Source of the DNA: Streptomyces roseirectus
GTDB lineage: Bacteria; Actinomycetota; Actinomycetes; Streptomycetales; Streptomycetaceae
Direction of reading: 5' to 3'
DNA length: 64,000 nucleotides
Assembly: GCF_014489635.1 (NCBI RefSeq)
Contig: NZ_CP060828.1
Coordinates: 6,470,001-6,534,000 of the forward strand
Shown one piece after another: positions 61,274 through 64,000 of the stretch. Position 1 is the stretch's first letter. Each line of letters begins with the position of its first letter. Below the pieces are notes generated by a model, which saw only the letters and a program-made list of their open reading frames with translations, ran no database searches and had not been told where the DNA came from. A program made the position numbers and the translations under genes.

Positions 61274-62794
61274 ATGCACCTCTCCAGACGCTCCCGCACC
61301 GCCGCCTCGGCCGCCGCGCTCGTCGTCCTGAGTTCCGCCTCCGCCCACGCGCTCGCCGGCCCCGACGCCCCGCCGGAGCTGAACCACGTCGCGAAGATCA
61401 CCGTCGGTGAGGAGAGCGCCTGCACGGGCACCCTCGTCGACCCGCGCTGGGTCCTGACGGCGGCCTCCTGCTTCGCGGCGGACGCGCGGCCCCCGGCGGG
61501 CAGACCCGCCGTCGCCACCACGGTCACCGTCGGCCGCACCGACCTGAGCCAGACCGGCACCACCACCTTGCCGGCGATCCAGCTCGTCCCGCACGCCGAC
61601 CGGGACCTGGTGCTCGTCAAGCTCGCGGCCAAGGTCACCGATCCGGGCGTCAAGCCCGTCAAGCTCGCGACCACGCCCGCCGCGCCGGGGGAGGAGCTGA
61701 CGAAGGCCGGGTTCGGCCGGACCCGGACGGAGTGGGTGCCCGACAAGCTCCACGCGGGGACGTTCACCGTCGCCTCCACCACGGCCACGGACGTCAACCT
61801 CGCCGGCTCCGCCACCGTCTGCAAGGGCGACGCCGGCGGCCCCGCCCTGCGCACCACGGGCGGCGGCACGGAACTCGTCTCCGTCACCTCCCGCTCCTGG
61901 CAGGGCGGCTGCCTCGGGACCGACCCCGCCGAGACCCGCACCGGCGCCGTCGACACCCGCGTCGACGACATCGGCGCCTGGGTCCAGCACGCCGTCTCCC
62001 GCGACCCGGACGACCTCACCGGCGACGGCAAGGCCGACATCGCGGCCACCCGGGACGACGGCATCCTGTGGATCTACCCCGGCACCGGCAACGCGAGCGG
62101 CGCCACCTTCGGCACCCGCTTCCAGGCCGGCACCAGCTGGGGGAGCCAGGACGCCGTCACCGTCGGCGACCTCGACAACGACGGCATCGGCGACCTCCTG
62201 TCCCGGCAGGCGTCGGACGGCACGCTGTGGGTGTACCCCGGCACCGGGAACGCGAGCGGCGCCGCCTTCAAGCCCCGCTACCAGATCGGGCGCAGCTGGC
62301 AGACCCAGGACGTCACCCGCGCCGCCGACTTCAACGCCGACGGCCTCACCGACGTCCTGACCCGGCAGGCGTCCGACGGCACGCTGTGGGTGTACCCGGG
62401 GACCGGGAAGCCCGGCATGGACGCGCTCGGCACCCGGTACCAGGTCGGCACCGGGTGGAAGAGCCAGGACCTCATCGTCGCCGGGGACCTCAACAACGAC
62501 GGGCGGCCGGACGTGCTGTCCCGGCAGGCGTCGGACGGCACGCTGTGGGTCTACCCCAACACCGGCTCCGGGCGGGGCACGTTCGGCACGCGGTACCAGG
62601 TCGGGCGGAGCTGGCAGACGCAGAACGCCGTCCGCACCGGGGACTTCAACGGGGACGGGCTCACCGACGTGCTGTCGCGGCAGGCGTCCGACGGCACGCT
62701 GTGGGTGTACCCGGGGACCGGGAAGGGCGGGATGGAGACGCTGGGTACGCGGTACCAGGCGGGTAGTGGGTGGTCGTCCTACCGGATCTTCTGA
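61274..62794 (+). CDS. Secreted S1 pseudoprotease with FG-GAP-type repeats
   Basis: 506 aa. Signal peptide about 1-28. The trypsin fold (35-235) has lost its catalytic residues: the usual LTAAHC is LTAASC (Ser65 for His) and GDSGGP is GDAGGP (Ala187 for Ser); only Asp111 (DRDLVLVKL) remains. Residues about 245-506 are five repeats of about 50 residues with DxNxDGxxD calcium-loop motifs and SDGTLWVYPGTG. It is therefore a binding rather than a cleaving protein. The ATG at 61274 has CAGGAAG upstream. It follows a two-component pair. Confidence 0.9.
   Translation: MHLSRRSRTAASAAALVVLSSASAHALAGPDAPPELNHVAKITVGEESACTGTLVDPRWVLTAASCFAADARPPAGRPAVATTVTVGRTDLSQTGTTTLPAIQLVPHADRDLVLVKLAAKVTDPGVKPVKLATTPAAPGEELTKAGFGRTRTEWVPDKLHAGTFTVASTTATDVNLAGSATVCKGDAGGPALRTTGGGTELVSVTSRSWQGGCLGTDPAETRTGAVDTRVDDIGAWVQHAVSRDPDDLTGDGKADIAATRDDGILWIYPGTGNASGATFGTRFQAGTSWGSQDAVTVGDLDNDGIGDLLSRQASDGTLWVYPGTGNASGAAFKPRYQIGRSWQTQDVTRAADFNADGLTDVLTRQASDGTLWVYPGTGKPGMDALGTRYQVGTGWKSQDLIVAGDLNNDGRPDVLSRQASDGTLWVYPNTGSGRGTFGTRYQVGRSWQTQNAVRTGDFNGDGLTDVLSRQASDGTLWVYPGTGKGGMETLGTRYQAGSGWSSYRIF
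62011..62791 (+). repeat. Five tandem coding repeats of about 150 bp (FG-GAP/VCBS type)
   Basis: Each unit encodes D-N/F-x-x-DGxxD-xxxRQASDGTLWVYPGTG followed by GTRYQxGxxW. Nucleotide identity is high over CGGCAGGCGTCCGACGGCAC and neighbouring bases, suggesting recent unit duplication or conversion. The repeats probably form a calcium-binding beta-propeller. Confidence 0.85.
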
Positions 62795-62830
62795 TCGGCG
62801 TCTGCTGAGCGGCGTCTTCTGAGCGGTCGA

Positions 62831-62861
62831 GGCTCCGCTCCGGTCATCGGGGCGGGGCCTT
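62831..62861 (+). terminator. Terminator after the pseudoprotease gene
   Basis: GGCTCCGCTCCG and CGGGGCGGGGCC form a 12-bp stem with two G-U pairs (in the + strand transcript) around GTCAT, followed by TT. Confidence 0.65.
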
Positions 62862-62965
62862 CGCGCGTCTGCCTGCGCTTCTTCGGCAGACGGTTCGCTT
62901 CCGTTTCTTTCGTCCGGTCCGTGCACAGGGGTTGTCCTGACATTCCGTCCGCCCCTAGGGTCACG

Positions 62966-62983
62966 CGAGCAAGCGCTTTCCCT
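62966..62983. promoter_or_regulatory. LacI-family operator upstream of the DUF6807 gene
   Basis: CGAGCAAGCGCTTTCCC contains the palindromic core AAGCGCTT (62971-62978) typical of LacI/CRE-type sites. It lies about 40 bp upstream of the start codon, where it could block transcription in the absence of a sugar. Confidence 0.6.
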
Positions 62984-63020
62984 CTGTCTTCCGGCAGGCT
63001 GTCTCTCGGCAGGAGCACGC

Positions 63021-63929
63021 ATGGCGATCCGCGTCACTCACGTCCACGGGGAACACATCGCGGTCGAGGCCGCGAACGGCACCGAGATCCTGAGATACGT
63101 GTACCGGCCGGACCCCGACGCGTACGAGGCGCGCAAACCGTACGCGCATCCTTTGCGGACGCTGGGCGGGCGGCTGGTGAGCGGGTACCGGCCCAGTGAC
63201 CACCGCTGGCACAAGGGGCTCCAGATGACGGCCAGTCATCTCTCGGGGCAGAACTTCTGGGGCGGACACAGCTACGTGCACGGCGAGGGGTACCTCGACC
63301 TGCCGGACCTCATCGGGTCGATGCGGCACGACGGGTTCACGGAGTTCACCGCCGACGAGCAACAGCTCGCGTTCACCGAGGAGTTGACCTGGGTCGAGAA
63401 CGGGGGCGGCGAATGGGCCAGGGAAACCAGGGGAGTTCGCGTCCACTCCGTCGACGAGGCCGCCGGCGCCTGGGCGTTGGACTGGTCGATCCGGCTCACC
63501 AACCTCCGCGACGTCCCCCTCGCCTTCGGCTCGCCCACCACCGCCGGGCGTGAACTCGCCGGGTACACCGGGCTGCACTGGCGCGGACCCCGCGACTTCA
63601 CGGGCGGCGTCGCGTTCGCCCCGGAGGGCGAGGGCGCCGAGAAACTGATGGGCACGCGGAGCGCGTGGCTCGCGTACACCGGTGAACACGACGACGTGGA
63701 CGGCCACTCGACGCTCGTCTTCGAGCACGGGCCGGACGGCGACGCCGCGCACCACTGGTTCGTCCGCGCCGAACCCATCCCGACGGTCTCGTTCTCCTGG
63801 GCGTTCTTCGAGGAGTTCGAGCTGCCGCCGGGGGAGTCGTTCGCCTACCGGTACCGGGTGGTGTTCGCGGACGGCGCCTGGGACCGAGAACGCGTCGCCG
63901 GCCATCTCGCGGGACTCACCTGGACCTGA
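63021..63929 (+). CDS. DUF6807 (PmoA-family) protein, probably carbohydrate-related
   Basis: 302 aa. Typical segments are HPLRTLGGRLVSGYRPSDHRWHKGLQ, NFWGGHSYV and a C-terminal beta-rich half ending PPGESFAYRYRVVFADG. The family is named after a particulate methane mono-oxygenase subunit but has no oxygenase evidence; in actinobacteria it sits in sugar-utilisation loci. The LacI-type operator upstream fits that role. The ATG has GGAG 6-8 nt upstream. It is followed closely by another gene that runs off the window. Confidence 0.88.
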   Translation: MAIRVTHVHGEHIAVEAANGTEILRYVYRPDPDAYEARKPYAHPLRTLGGRLVSGYRPSDHRWHKGLQMTASHLSGQNFWGGHSYVHGEGYLDLPDLIGSMRHDGFTEFTADEQQLAFTEELTWVENGGGEWARETRGVRVHSVDEAAGAWALDWSIRLTNLRDVPLAFGSPTTAGRELAGYTGLHWRGPRDFTGGVAFAPEGEGAEKLMGTRSAWLAYTGEHDDVDGHSTLVFEHGPDGDAAHHWFVRAEPIPTVSFSWAFFEEFELPPGESFAYRYRVVFADGAWDRERVAGHLAGLTWT

Positions 63930-63952
63930 GGCACGAGGAGAGCGAGGCAGGC

Positions 63953-64000
63953 ATGCACCGGACGAAGGGACTGCCGGCCGCCGTCGCGTTGCTGCTGTGC
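63953..64000 (+). CDS. Start of a secreted or membrane protein (truncated by window end)
   Basis: Only 16 codons are visible: MHRTKGLPAAVALLLC, a basic start and a hydrophobic stretch typical of a signal peptide or lipoprotein signal. GAGGAG lies upstream. It is 23 bp after the DUF6807 stop, so probably in the same transcription unit. Product unknown. Confidence 0.55.
   Translation, partial: MHRTKGLPAAVALLLC

Noticed and set aside
62011..62791. 150-bp repeats as a mobile or CRISPR-like element
   Set aside because: They are in-frame coding repeats of FG-GAP type within one secreted protein.
63021..63929. Methane mono-oxygenase subunit
   Set aside because: PmoA in the family name is a database label; no metal-site or membrane features of particulate methane mono-oxygenase are present, and the context is sugar-related.

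Overview
The window is a 64 kb piece of a Streptomyces-type chromosome. It is about 70% GC with strong third-position GC bias, has many GTG starts, and uses 4-nt ATGA/GTGA overlaps inside operons. It carries actinomycete-typical families: a DUF5753/DUF397 regulator pair, a class F sortase, an HrdA-like sigma factor and a pyruvate, phosphate dikinase. From memory, the set ppdK - nirBD - dnaG - hrdA matches one conserved core region of Streptomyces chromosomes; I could not check this by search.

Layout. (1) 0-5.3 kb: a partial (alpha/alpha)6 glycoside hydrolase diverges from a ROK regulator, followed by ppdK behind a palindrome-rich leader. (2) 5.4-11.4 kb: an SDR oxidoreductase, a beta-carbonic anhydrase translationally coupled to a SulP anion transporter, and an OmpR-type two-component pair. 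(3) 11.4-17.3 kb: nirBD with a candidate GlnR box, then a coupled prenyl synthase/heme oxygenase pair and a TSUP permease. (4) 17.3-25.3 kb: a sortase with a likely surface substrate, a GGCT-like protein, an M4 protease, a small-regulator cluster and a decayed HigBA toxin-antitoxin locus. (5) 25.2-29.9 kb: a four-gene operon, in transcription order a hemopexin-repeat/glucosaminidase protein, two large mutually paralogous proteins of unknown family and a small unknown protein. (6) 30-37.5 kb: a DHA2 drug exporter; a three-gene operon (stand-alone adenylation enzyme, membrane ferric-reductase-like oxidoreductase, enoyl-CoA hydratase); a SanA-like protein; a 62-bp tandem repeat; and a sirohydrochlorin chelatase.

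(7) 37.6-51.6 kb: housekeeping core. dGTPase, a ferredoxin-reductase-like flavoprotein, dnaG behind a 41-nt hairpin, an AbiEii-type nucleotidyltransferase with an unknown partner, hrdA, a heterodimeric ABC exporter, a xylulokinase-like kinase, a YtxH-like protein, two identical tandem tRNA-Asn genes and tRNA-Ile(CAT). (8) 51.6-64 kb: accessory DNA beginning immediately 3' of tRNA-Ile with mobile-element debris. It then holds a secreted carboxylesterase, a membrane glycosyltransferase, a VapBC pair, a secreted alpha/beta-hydrolase, a NarL-type two-component pair, a catalytically dead trypsin fold with FG-GAP repeats, and a DUF6807 protein behind a LacI-type operator.

Functional links: sirohydrochlorin chelatase could supply siroheme to NirB; carbonic anhydrase and SulP probably act together on bicarbonate; dGTPase, primase and a principal-type sigma factor form a replication/transcription neighbourhood. 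The strongest candidates for undescribed biology are the hemopexin-glucosaminidase/paralogous-protein operon (25.2-29.9 kb), the adenylation/ferric-reductase/hydratase operon (32.1-35.7 kb) and the prenyl synthase-heme oxygenase pair (14.6-16.3 kb).
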